Shown: positions 1-5,575, counted from the stretch's first letter. The stretch: DNA of 7,549 nt from Ruminococcaceae bacterium UBA3710 (GCA_002371985.1 DFHZ01000160.1:1-7549), one strand, 5' to 3'. Program-made: numbers and translations. The notes: generated by a model from the letters alone, not told the origin.

Positions 1-355
1 ATAAAATGCCTTAAAATCAAGGGATTCCGATAATATTGCCAGGAACGGCAGCGTCGCCGGAGTCCCTTCTTTATGCCCTCTAACAACAGTTGCCACCACT
101 GGTTTTTGAGGGTGTGTAACAAGGGAACTGTTGTCTGAAGAAAAAACATAAAAAGTGGCTATTCTTAACCAAATCGTTGATTATCGTTGTAATGCCGTAT
201 TCGCAACTCAATCGGAAGAGTTGTAATAATAGCTTGCGGCGCTAATACTGACTTTACGATTGGTGTTAATCCATCAACGTTTTCGTAAAGAATAGCCTAA
301 AAAGTTTGTAACGTTTTCCGTTTTCGACAGTCATATAAGTGAAGAAGGTGAAAAG
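1..355. other. Non-coding, highly self-complementary leader region
   Basis: I find no convincing gene here. Three sets of inverted repeats are visible. First, 19-29 pairs with 58-68 over 11 base pairs with one G-T, with a nested 4-bp stem 37-40/47-50. Second, 83-94 pairs with 123-134 at 11 of 12 positions. Third, 157-181 pairs with 273-297 at 22 of 25 positions, with a nested perfect 6-bp stem 204-209/218-223. An alternative 8-bp stem, 252-259/283-290, competes with the third. On the minus strand a frame without a start codon is open from about 180 to the left edge, reading VTHPQKPVVATVVRG within it. Most of this frame lies over the first two hairpins, so I do not call it a gene. The region could be a structured RNA, a small non-autonomous mobile element or a dispersed repeat; sequence alone does not decide. 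Confidence 0.55.
307..332 (+). promoter_or_regulatory. Putative ECF-type promoter of the sigma/anti-sigma operon
   Basis: TGTAAC at 307-312 is followed after 16 bases by AGTC at 329-332. This resembles the ECF pattern of an AAC-containing -35 box and a CGTC-like -10 box about 16 bases apart. It lies 24 bases before the GTG start of the sigma gene, as expected for ECF operons that transcribe themselves. The first base of the -10 core differs from the usual C. The assignment to this particular sigma factor is inferred from position. Confidence 0.45.
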
Positions 356-832
356 GTGGATATAGAAAAGCTTTATCTAGACTATTTTTCTGTAGTCTAC
401 AAGTATGTATTATCCATATCACGTGATCCTCTGACGGCCGAAGAGATTACGCAGGAAACCTTCTTTAAGGCAATGAAAAAGATAGATTCATTTCGAGGTG
501 ATTGCAGCATAAAAGTCTGGCTATGTCAGGTTGCCAAGAATCTGTATTATGACGATCTGAAGAAACAATCCAGATTTGAGGAAATGCCGGAGGAATATGT
601 TGATGAATCTTTGTCCGTAGAAGAGGCTATGGTACGGGATGTAGACAGAAAGCTTATAAATAAGATTCTTCATTCCTTGAAAGAGCCGTACAAAGAGGTT
701 TTTACGCTGCGGACATATGGAGAATTATCTTTTTCAGAGATCGCTGAGTTGTTTAAAAAAACAACAAGCTGGGCGAGGGTGACATATCATCGCGCCAGAA
801 TGATGATCAAGGAGGAAATGGACAATGGCTAA
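356..832 (+). CDS. RNA polymerase sigma factor, ECF (sigma-70) subfamily
   Basis: A 158-residue group 4 sigma factor, the usual length for the family, expected to direct core RNA polymerase to stress- or signal-responsive promoters. Sigma region 2 covers about residues 7-71, with the typical TAEEITQETFFKA stretch at 27-39 and the VWLCQVAKN segment at 54-62. Region 4 covers about 100-152, with the helix-turn-helix ELSFSEIAELF...SWARVTYHRAR at 123-148 that reads the -35 box. The start is GTG at 356; the GAAGAAGGTG at 341-350 is a suitable ribosome binding site. The end overlaps the following anti-sigma gene by 8 bases, indicating translational coupling. The promoter just upstream looks like an ECF target, so autoregulation is likely. 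The regulon and inducing signal cannot be read from the window. Confidence 0.93.
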   Translation: MDIEKLYLDYFSVVYKYVLSISRDPLTAEEITQETFFKAMKKIDSFRGDCSIKVWLCQVAKNLYYDDLKKQSRFEEMPEEYVDESLSVEEAMVRDVDRKLINKILHSLKEPYKEVFTLRTYGELSFSEIAELFKKTTSWARVTYHRARMMIKEEMDNG

Positions 833-1505
833 AATAACGTGTGATGTGGTGAAGGATCTCCTTCCGTTATATGTGGACGATGTTTTATCGGGTGATAGCC
901 GGGCTTTAGTTGAAGAACACCTTAAAACGTGTGATGAATGTGCAGATCTGTGTAAGAATCTGAAAGGCGATGATAACTTTGCTCTTACAAAAAATGAAAA
1001 CGATAAAGCGGCAATAAAGAAGATAAAGAAAAAAATTCAAACGAAAAGAATTGTGACTGCTCTTGTTTCGGCGTTATGCATAGCTGTGATAGCGTTTGGC
1101 ACTTATTATGGATTGCACATCAAGGAATCATATATTCCATTTGATGAAAGCGGATTAAGAGTAAACGGTGATTCTCTTCAGACGGATCGGGATTTCTATG
1201 CAAGCTATGGCAGGTATACACCGGACGGAAAAACATGCTTTATCTATATGACAACGACTGCCTATAAGACCATGTGGGGAGAGGATAGGCTTACAACGAT
1301 CGAAGATTTAAGCGATGAAGGTCGAGGGATAAAGATTGACAGCGATGACGATGGGATAACGGATTCCGTCCTTGTCAACAGCGAGATATATTATGTTTCA
1401 GAAGAATACGCAAAGCAAATGAGCCACGGAAAATTGGATTTCCGAACAGATGAAGACATAGAAATGATTAAACAAAATTCTGTTTTAGTATGGTCTGCGG
1501 AGTAA
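825..1505 (+). CDS. Zinc-finger (zf-HC2) transmembrane anti-sigma factor
   Basis: A 226-residue partner of the preceding sigma factor, expected to hold it inactive at the cytoplasmic face of the membrane. The N-terminal anti-sigma domain has the familiar order C6, then LLPLYVDDVLSGDS, then H32-x3-C36-x2-C39, the ZAS zinc-binding motif. A lysine-rich linker (61-75) leads to one membrane helix at about 76-97, and a roughly 130-residue extracytoplasmic domain follows. I do not recognise a named sensor fold in that domain. It contains a DSDDDGITD segment (residues 173-181) that resembles a calcium-binding acidic loop, but this is only a resemblance. The ATG at 825 lies 9 bases after a perfect AAGGAGG (809-815) inside the sigma gene, and the two genes overlap by 8 bases. 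Release of the sigma factor probably involves regulated proteolysis or a conformational signal, by analogy with other family members. Confidence 0.9.
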   Translation: MAKITCDVVKDLLPLYVDDVLSGDSRALVEEHLKTCDECADLCKNLKGDDNFALTKNENDKAAIKKIKKKIQTKRIVTALVSALCIAVIAFGTYYGLHIKESYIPFDESGLRVNGDSLQTDRDFYASYGRYTPDGKTCFIYMTTTAYKTMWGEDRLTTIEDLSDEGRGIKIDSDDDGITDSVLVNSEIYYVSEEYAKQMSHGKLDFRTDEDIEMIKQNSVLVWSAE

Positions 1506-1526
1506 GATTGATAAAAAAGAAAGCGG

Positions 1527-1742
1527 AGAAAGGGTTGCGAAAAATCGGTTTTGGAGATTGTCGCAAATGATTTTTGCCCTGAAAGGATAGTTTATGTGTC
1601 CTGCGACCCGTCAACTTTGGCAAGGGATATTTCGGTTTTAAATTTGCTCGGATATAGCCTCAAAGAGTATACCCCTTTTGATCTCTTCCCACAAACTAAA
1701 CATATTGAAACTGTGGCTCTGTTGACGAGCGATAATGTATAA
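1527..1742 (+). pseudogene. 3' remnant of a 23S rRNA (uracil-5-)-methyltransferase gene (RlmD/TrmA family)
   Basis: This frame encodes only the last 71 or so residues of a family whose members are usually about 400-460 residues. It begins RKGCEKSVLEIV, matching the end of the conserved DPPRKGC motif; the codons before it (KRKR, after an in-frame stop at 1512) do not match. The catalytic cysteine is kept in YVSCDPSTLARD (Cys codon 1602-1604), as is the HIETVALL segment with the catalytic-base glutamate. The SAM-binding domain and N-terminal part are missing, so it cannot act as a methyltransferase. A TTG at 1551 could start a 63-residue peptide but has no clear ribosome binding site. Homology starts about 20 bases after the anti-sigma stop, so the truncation boundary is sharp. 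The stop codon overlaps the frame of the next small gene. Confidence 0.85.
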
Positions 1743-1761
1743 TAAAAAGGAGATTTTTATT

Positions 1762-1959
1762 TTGATTTTAAAAATAATAACCGTGATTTTGCTTGTAGTA
1801 TATTTTGCAATAGGTATTGAAACAATAATTCGTGTAAAAAAGAGTGGGGGCGAAATGATTGACGATGTACGAAAACCGCTTACTATAAGAATAAATATCA
1901 TTATGGTATTGACTGTTTTATTGGCGGTTTTAACTCTTTTAAATATATTTCTGAAATAA
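1762..1959 (+). CDS. Small two-helix membrane protein, unknown function
   Basis: I do not recognise this family. It is very hydrophobic, with two predicted membrane helices: about residues 2-19 (LKIITVILLVVYFAIGI region) and the C-terminal 20-25 residues (IIMVLTVLLAVLTLL region). Between them is a basic/acidic loop containing VKKSGGEMIDDVRKP. I prefer the TTG at 1762 (65 residues) because a near-perfect AAAGGAG (1746-1752) sits 9 bases before it. The in-frame ATG at 1735 would give 74 residues, but the Shine-Dalgarno would then lie inside the coding sequence and no other is visible. The gene follows the rRNA methyltransferase remnant directly and precedes the ABC importer genes by 84 bases, so it may once have been co-transcribed with the intact methyltransferase. 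Confidence 0.6.
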   Translation: MILKIITVILLVVYFAIGIETIIRVKKSGGEMIDDVRKPLTIRINIIMVLTVLLAVLTLLNIFLK

Positions 1960-1970
1960 GAATGTAAAAT

Positions 1971-1984
1971 GTTGCCTTGGCAAC
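1971..1984. promoter_or_regulatory. Inverted repeat, candidate operator before the ABC importer
   Basis: GTTGCC-TT-GGCAAC is a perfect 6-bp inverted repeat with a 2-base centre in the 84-base gap before the lipoprotein gene. A weak sigma-A-like promoter, TTGGCA (1977-1982), 18 bases, TATTGT (2001-2006), would place its -35 box over the right half, a common layout for a repressor operator. A 2-base centre is too tight for an RNA hairpin loop, which favours a DNA-binding site over a terminator. The assignment rests on symmetry and position only. Confidence 0.35.
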
Positions 1985-2043
1985 GCAATTTAGGTCTTTT
2001 TATTGTTAAAATTGTTTTTGACAAAAAAAGGAGATTGATAAAA

Positions 2044-3060
2044 ATGAAAAAAATATTGTCATTAGTTCTTGTTGTTCTTTTAGTTGCAACAGTTTTTGCC
2101 GGTTGCGGAAAAAAGGATACTGCTTCCGTGCCGGAAAAAACCGAAAAGGAAGAAACATTTGAGGGAACCAATATTCGTATCGGCGGACTTAAAGGACCGA
2201 CATCTATGGGTCTTGTTAAACTTCTTGACGATGCGGAGAACGGAAAAACAGTAAACACTTATGATTTCACTATGGCAGCAGCCGCTGACGAATTGACCCC
2301 TAAACTCATTAAAGGTGAACTCGATATTTTGGCTGTTCCTGCAAATCTCGGCTCCGTGCTTTATAATAAGACAAACGGTGCTGTTAAAATGTTGGCTATA
2401 AATATGCTCGGTGCTGTTTATATTGCTGAAAAAGGCGGAAACACAATAAATTCTCTTGCCGACTTAAAGGGCAAGACCATTTATGCAACAGGTAAGGGTA
2501 CAACACCTGAATATGTTTTGGCATATCTTTTAAAGCAAAACGGACTTGATATTACAAAAGATGTTACTATGGAATGGAAGAGCGAACCTACCGAAACAGT
2601 AGCAACAATCAAAACAATGGATAATGCAGTTGCTATGCTTCCTCAACCGTTTATAACAGTTGCAACAACTCAGGTGCCCGACCTGAAGATAGCACTTGAT
2701 TTGAATGCCGAGTGGGATAAACTTGATAACGGAAGCAAATTTGTTACTGCAGGACTTGTAGTTCGTTCGGAATTTGCAAAAGAAAATCCCGATGCTATTA
2801 AAGCATTTATGAAAGAATATGCAAACTCGACTAAATTCGTTAAAGAGAATGTAAGCGAGGGTGCCGCTTTAATCGAAAAATATGATATTGTTAAGGCACA
2901 GATTGCCGAAAAAGCACTTCCGCAGTGCAATATCGTTTGTATGAAGGGCAAGGAAATGAAAGATGCCGTAACCGGTTATTTGAATGTTTTGTTTGAGCAA
3001 AATCCTCAATCGGTCGGCGGAAAACTCCCTGCGGATGATTTCTTCTTGATGTATGAATAA
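2044..3060 (+). CDS. ABC transporter substrate-binding lipoprotein (NMT1/SsuA-like)
   Basis: A 338-residue extracytoplasmic solute-binding protein that would deliver its ligand to the permease encoded next. It has a lipoprotein signal peptide: MKKI, a hydrophobic core, and the lipobox FAGC with the lipid-modified Cys at residue 21, followed by a charged linker. The mature part has features of the nitrate/sulfonate/taurine and thiamine-precursor class: a first strand NIRIGGLKGPTSMG, then LIKGELDILAVP, SLADLKGKTIYATGKGTTPEYVL, and a C-terminal VRSEFAKENPDAIKAFMKEY helix. The ligand cannot be named from sequence. The chosen ATG lies 10 bases after AAGGAG (2028-2033); the upstream ATG at 1969 would add 25 residues before the signal peptide and is rejected. 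The stop overlaps the permease start by 8 bases. Confidence 0.9.
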   Translation: MKKILSLVLVVLLVATVFAGCGKKDTASVPEKTEKEETFEGTNIRIGGLKGPTSMGLVKLLDDAENGKTVNTYDFTMAAAADELTPKLIKGELDILAVPANLGSVLYNKTNGAVKMLAINMLGAVYIAEKGGNTINSLADLKGKTIYATGKGTTPEYVLAYLLKQNGLDITKDVTMEWKSEPTETVATIKTMDNAVAMLPQPFITVATTQVPDLKIALDLNAEWDKLDNGSKFVTAGLVVRSEFAKENPDAIKAFMKEYANSTKFVKENVSEGAALIEKYDIVKAQIAEKALPQCNIVCMKGKEMKDAVTGYLNVLFEQNPQSVGGKLPADDFFLMYE

Positions 3061-3802
3061 AAAATTACTGTATAAATTTCTTTCTGTCCTTTTTGCACTT
3101 ATACTGTGGCAACTTGTTGCAATTATTGTTAATGCCGATTTTTTGTTGGCATCTCCTATAAGTGTTATAAAAAGGCTTTCAGAATTAGTTTTTAGTAATA
3201 GTTTTTTATCTACCGTCTTATTCTCTTTTTTGAGAATAAGCGGTGGATTTTTATCTGCGTTTTTAATCGGTATTGTTTTTGCGGTAATTTCGGGTCGTTT
3301 CAAACTGTTTGAATACCTGCTCTGGCCTTTTGTCGTTACCGTAAAATCGGTGCCGATTGCGTCTTTTATAATACTCTGCCTTATATGGCTTTCTTTTGGG
3401 CAACTTACGGTTTTTATTGCCTTTTTAATAGTTTTTCCTGTTGTATATTCAAATGTTTTGCAGGGCATAAAGAGTGCAAGTAAAAACTTGGTTGAGGTTG
3501 CAAATTTGTATAATATACCGTTCAAAAGACGGCTGATTTATATTTATATTCCGAGCATAAAGCCGTTTTTGGTATCTGCTTCAAATGTCGGAATAGGTAT
3601 GGCTTGGAAGGCCGGAGTTGCCGCCGAGGTTATCGGAGTTATTGACGGTTCAATAGGCGGAAAACTTTATGATGCAAAAATATATCTTCTCAATTCCGAT
3701 TTACTCGCTTGGACGGTAGTTATTATCGCTTTAAGTGTTTTATCCGAAAAAATATTTTCAATGCTTTTAAAGATTATTTTTGAAAGGATTGAAAAAATAT
3801 GA
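3053..3802 (+). CDS. ABC transporter permease (SsuC/TauC-like, BPD_transp_1)
   Basis: A 249-residue inner-membrane channel subunit with about six hydrophobic segments, typical of nitrate/sulfonate/thiamine-precursor importers. The N-terminal helix is at about 9-27, followed by the FLLASPISVIKRL segment typical of this permease family. The coupling loop that docks on the ATPase is visible at about 148-171, EVANLYNIPFKRRLIYIYIP; its EAA motif is degenerate (EVA) and the usual glycine is replaced by asparagine. The C-terminal GMAWKAGVAAEVIG segment is also characteristic. It overlaps the lipoprotein gene by 8 bases and the ATPase gene by 4 (ATGA), so all three are translationally coupled and probably form one complex. 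Confidence 0.92.
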   Translation: MNKKLLYKFLSVLFALILWQLVAIIVNADFLLASPISVIKRLSELVFSNSFLSTVLFSFLRISGGFLSAFLIGIVFAVISGRFKLFEYLLWPFVVTVKSVPIASFIILCLIWLSFGQLTVFIAFLIVFPVVYSNVLQGIKSASKNLVEVANLYNIPFKRRLIYIYIPSIKPFLVSASNVGIGMAWKAGVAAEVIGVIDGSIGGKLYDAKIYLLNSDLLAWTVVIIALSVLSEKIFSMLLKIIFERIEKI

Positions 3803-4371
3803 GTATTATCATAAATGATTTAACAAAAAAATACGGCGAAAAAACAGTTTTGTCCGATTTTTCTCTAAAAATAGAGGATAAGGAAAAAATTACGGTAATG
3901 GGGCCGTCGGGGTGCGGAAAGACAACCCTTATTCGTATTATTGCAGGTCTTGAAATACCTGATAGCGGTGAACTTTTGAATGTGCCGGAAAAAATCTCGT
4001 TTGTTTTTCAGGAGAATAGATTGTGCGAAGATTTTTCTGCGGTCAGCAATGTTATGTTTGTAACAGGTAAAAGTATCAGCAAAGAGGAAATAGAGGATAA
4101 CCTTAAATTGCTTGGACTTTCAGATAGCCTTTATAAGCCAGTAAAGAACTTAAGCGGTGGAATGAAACGCAGGGTCGCAATAGCAAGGGCACTTTTAAGT
4201 GATTATGATTTGCTTATAATGGACGAACCGTTTAAAGGGCTTGACGAAGAACTTAAATTATCTGTTCTTCAGTATGTAAAGGAAAAAACAAAGGATAAAA
4301 CGGTAATTTTTGTAACCCACAATCTGGACGAGGCAAAACTCTTTTCGGAAAGAATAATAAATTTAATTTAA
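3799..4371 (+). CDS. ABC transporter ATP-binding protein (short form)
   Basis: A 190-residue nucleotide-binding subunit that would power the importer formed with the two upstream products. The motifs appear in order: Walker A GPSGCGKTT (35-43), Q-loop Gln71, signature LSGGM (118-122), Walker B LLIMDE with catalytic Glu143, D-loop GLDE, and switch His174 in VTHN. It is complete as an ATPase but shorter than the roughly 240-260 residues common in the SsuB/TauB class, ending about 15 residues after the switch histidine without the usual C-terminal extension. The spacing between Walker A and the Q-loop is also compact. The ATG overlaps the permease stop as ATGA. A terminator follows 13 bases after the stop. 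Confidence 0.92.
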   Translation: MSIIINDLTKKYGEKTVLSDFSLKIEDKEKITVMGPSGCGKTTLIRIIAGLEIPDSGELLNVPEKISFVFQENRLCEDFSAVSNVMFVTGKSISKEEIEDNLKLLGLSDSLYKPVKNLSGGMKRRVAIARALLSDYDLLIMDEPFKGLDEELKLSVLQYVKEKTKDKTVIFVTHNLDEAKLFSERIINLI

Positions 4372-4384
4372 CATAAAATACAAG

Positions 4385-4424
4385 CCGTCTTTCATACTGT
4401 AATAGTATGAAAGGCGGAATTTTT
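4385..4424 (+). terminator. Terminator hairpin of the ABC operon, overlapping the next gene's ribosome binding site
   Basis: Arms 4385-4398 and 4404-4417 form a 14-bp stem with one G-T pair and a 5-base loop, followed by AATTTTT. This fits a Rho-independent terminator for the importer operon. The 3' arm ends in AGGCGG (4412-4417), which is also the only Shine-Dalgarno candidate for the deacetylase start at 4425, 7 bases later. Any transcript reading through would have that site buried in the stem. Confidence 0.8.
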
Positions 4425-5207
4425 ATGAATATACTTAAAAAAGATTTTCATTTTTTTATCGTAACAAAAAAACAAATTATGATAGCCATTGCGGCGGTTT
4501 TGTCGGTCGTTACTTTAACTGTATGTACTCAAATCGCTTTTGCCGGAAATGAAAGAAAACTGCCGATATACGGAGTAGAAACAGATAAAAAGCGTATCGC
4601 CATAAGTTTTGATGCGGCTTGGGGTGCCGACGATACGCCTACTCTTATTGATATACTTAAAAAATACGATGTTCCTGCAACATTTTTTGTAGTCGGTGCT
4701 TGGGTAGATAAGTACCCCGATTGCGTTCGTGCACTTTCTAATGCAGGCCATCAGGTTCAAAACCACTCAAATACTCACCCGTATTTAACAAGTTTGCCGA
4801 AAACTAAAATGATAGATGAAATAAACAGTTGCAATGAAAAAATCAAGGCAATAACAGGAGTTGCCCCGACACTTCTTCGCCCACCTTACGGCGACTATGA
4901 TAATGTTGTTATTGAAGCGGTAGAGGAGTGCGGTATGAAGACAATACAGTGGTCGGTTGACAGCCTTGATTGGAAAGAAAACGCCACGGCGGACAGTATT
5001 TATAATAGGGTAGTAGGTAAGGTGCAAAACGGCTCTATTGTGCTTTTCCACAACGACGCCGACCATACCCCCGAAGCCCTGCCGAGAATTTTGGAAACAC
5101 TTAAAGGCGAGGGCTATGAGTTTGTATTTATAAACGATTTAATCTATAAAGAAAACTATGAAATCAAACCTGACGGAACTCAGTATAAAATTGAAAGCGA
5201 CGGTTAA
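4425..5207 (+). CDS. Polysaccharide deacetylase (NodB homology), membrane-anchored or secreted
   Basis: A 260-residue carbohydrate esterase family 4 enzyme that probably removes acetyl groups from N-acetylated cell-wall sugars outside the membrane. One hydrophobic segment at about 18-39 ends in AFA-G, which could be a signal-peptidase site or a membrane anchor. The NodB motifs are present: SFDAAWGADDT (61-71) carries the catalytic Asp in the variant form often seen in clostridial PdaB-like proteins, metal ligands are His114 and His118 in HSNTH, RPPYG is at 152-156, DSLDW at 179-183, and LFHN has His209. A spore-associated (PdaB-like) role is possible but not shown. I start at ATG 4425, preceded by AGGCGG; ATG 4407 lies inside the terminator stem and lacks a ribosome binding site. 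Confidence 0.9.
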   Translation: MNILKKDFHFFIVTKKQIMIAIAAVLSVVTLTVCTQIAFAGNERKLPIYGVETDKKRIAISFDAAWGADDTPTLIDILKKYDVPATFFVVGAWVDKYPDCVRALSNAGHQVQNHSNTHPYLTSLPKTKMIDEINSCNEKIKAITGVAPTLLRPPYGDYDNVVIEAVEECGMKTIQWSVDSLDWKENATADSIYNRVVGKVQNGSIVLFHNDADHTPEALPRILETLKGEGYEFVFINDLIYKENYEIKPDGTQYKIESDG

Positions 5208-5230
5208 TTCCGTCGCCTGTATCTTATTAA
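5197..5230 (+). terminator. Probable terminator of the deacetylase gene
   Basis: GCGACGG (5197-5203) and CCGTCGC (5210-5216) form a perfect GC-rich 7-bp stem with loop TTAATT. The loop contains the stop codon of the deacetylase gene. The downstream sequence CTGTATCTTATT is only moderately T-rich, so termination may be partial. Confidence 0.55.
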
Positions 5231-5270
5231 TTTCAGTAACATTAATGCATATAAGGAAATCAAAAATTGA

Positions 5271-5299
5271 TTGACAAAATAGTATAACAGTATTATAAT
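5271..5299 (+). promoter_or_regulatory. Perfect-consensus sigma-A promoter of the antisense RNA
   Basis: TTGACA (5271-5276), a 17-base spacer, and TATAAT (5294-5299) match the housekeeping consensus at all 12 positions. No open reading frame with a ribosome binding site follows on this strand. A terminator lies about 80 bases downstream, so the promoter most likely makes a short untranslated RNA. Transcription should begin near 5306. Confidence 0.85.
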
Positions 5300-5335
5300 A
5301 AAAGCACAAAAGGACTACCAAGCAGACGGTTGTCC
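5300..5335 (-). terminator. Terminator of the toxin mRNA
   Basis: On the minus strand GGACAACC (5335-5328) pairs with GGTAGTCC (5319-5312), leaving one A-A mismatch, and is followed by TTTTGTGCTTTT (5311-5300). This would end the toxin transcript just before it reaches the promoter of the antisense RNA, giving an mRNA of roughly 265 nt. Confidence 0.65.
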
Positions 5336-5396
5336 CATAGATTAGTTAAAAAGATTTAACCGCACAGTTTGGAGACAGGGCGGTTATTTCTTTTTT
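5306..5396 (+). ncRNA. Putative type I antitoxin RNA, antisense to the toxin mRNA 3' end
   Basis: The predicted RNA is about 90 nt, from the start set by the consensus promoter to the T-run at 5387-5396. It contains a 5' stem-loop (5312-5315 with 5332-5335, extended by 5317-5319 with 5328-5330) and ends in a terminator hairpin. It runs opposite to the holin-like toxin gene and is perfectly complementary to the last four codons, the stop and the 3' untranslated part of the toxin mRNA. This convergent arrangement matches known type I systems such as txpA/ratA. Its role as antitoxin is inferred; transcription has not been shown. Confidence 0.65.
5357..5396 (+). terminator. Terminator of the antisense RNA
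   Basis: TAACCGC (5357-5363) pairs with GCGGTTA (5380-5386) to give 7 bp, followed by TTTCTTTTTT (5387-5396), a good Rho-independent terminator. The 3' arm contains the toxin stop codon on the other strand, and the T-run is the AAA/AAG-rich lysine tail of the toxin read in reverse. Confidence 0.75.
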
Positions 5397-5470
5397 GTTA
5401 TGTTGATAACAAGTGCTATAATTGACACTAAAAGAGTTCCAAAAAGGAACAATTCTTCATATGTAACCAT
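5384..5470 (-). CDS. Small holin-like toxin peptide (type I toxin, Hol-Tox-like)
   Basis: A 28-residue peptide beginning MVTYEELFLFGTLL and ending NITKKK. It has one hydrophobic segment (about residues 7-24) between a short acidic N-terminus and a lysine tail, the hallmark of the putative holin-like toxin family of Firmicutes that acts at the membrane. The ATG at 5470 is preceded at 6 bases by AAAGGGGGTG (5486-5477), matching 9 of 10 positions of an extended Shine-Dalgarno sequence, which argues strongly that it is translated. A promoter, leader hairpins and terminator are all present on the same strand, and an antisense RNA gene converges on its 3' end. It lies downstream of rlmH on the same strand. 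Toxicity itself is inferred from the family. Confidence 0.85.
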   Translation of the reverse strand: MVTYEELFLFGTLLVSIIALVINITKKK

Positions 5471-5490
5471 TGGCACCACCCCCTTTATTC

Positions 5491-5569
5491 AAGAGGGCGA
5501 AAAGTGTGCCCTCTTAAAAAGAGGAACAACCGCCTACCGTTGTGATAGTCCTTATGGGTGCGAAGCACC
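5491..5569 (-). promoter_or_regulatory. Structured 5' leader of the toxin mRNA
   Basis: The predicted transcript starts near 5569 with GGTGC-TTC-GCACC (5569-5557), a hairpin at the very 5' end that could protect the RNA. Further along, two stems cannot form together: CCTCTT/AAGAGG (5524-5519 with 5515-5510) and the perfect 8-bp AAGAGGGC/GCCCTCTT (5515-5508 with 5498-5491). The second ends 4 bases before the Shine-Dalgarno block. Between these hairpins lie AAGGACTA (5553-5546) and AGGCGGTTGT (5535-5526), which are complementary to the 3' end of the same mRNA. Confidence 0.6.
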
Positions 5570-5575
5570 GTACAT

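Noticed and set aside
157..297. Integron attC-like site, suggested by CGTTGAT/ATCAACG arms
   Set aside because: The arms lack the standard attC core spacing, there is no integrase and no cassette array in the window.
1969..2043. Upstream ATG for the substrate-binding lipoprotein
   Set aside because: It would put 25 extra residues before a normal lipoprotein signal peptide and begins within the inverted repeat. The ATG at 2044 has a well-spaced AAGGAG.
1638..2258. Minus-strand 206-residue frame
   Set aside because: It is antisense to the methyltransferase remnant, the small membrane gene and the lipoprotein gene, and shows no recognisable protein features.
2869..3525. Minus-strand 218-residue frame
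   Set aside because: It is antisense to the lipoprotein and permease genes, whose overlapping starts and family motifs are clear.
4407..4424. Upstream ATG for the polysaccharide deacetylase
   Set aside because: It lies in the 3' arm of the terminator stem and has no ribosome binding site. The ATG at 4425 follows AGGCGG by 7 bases.
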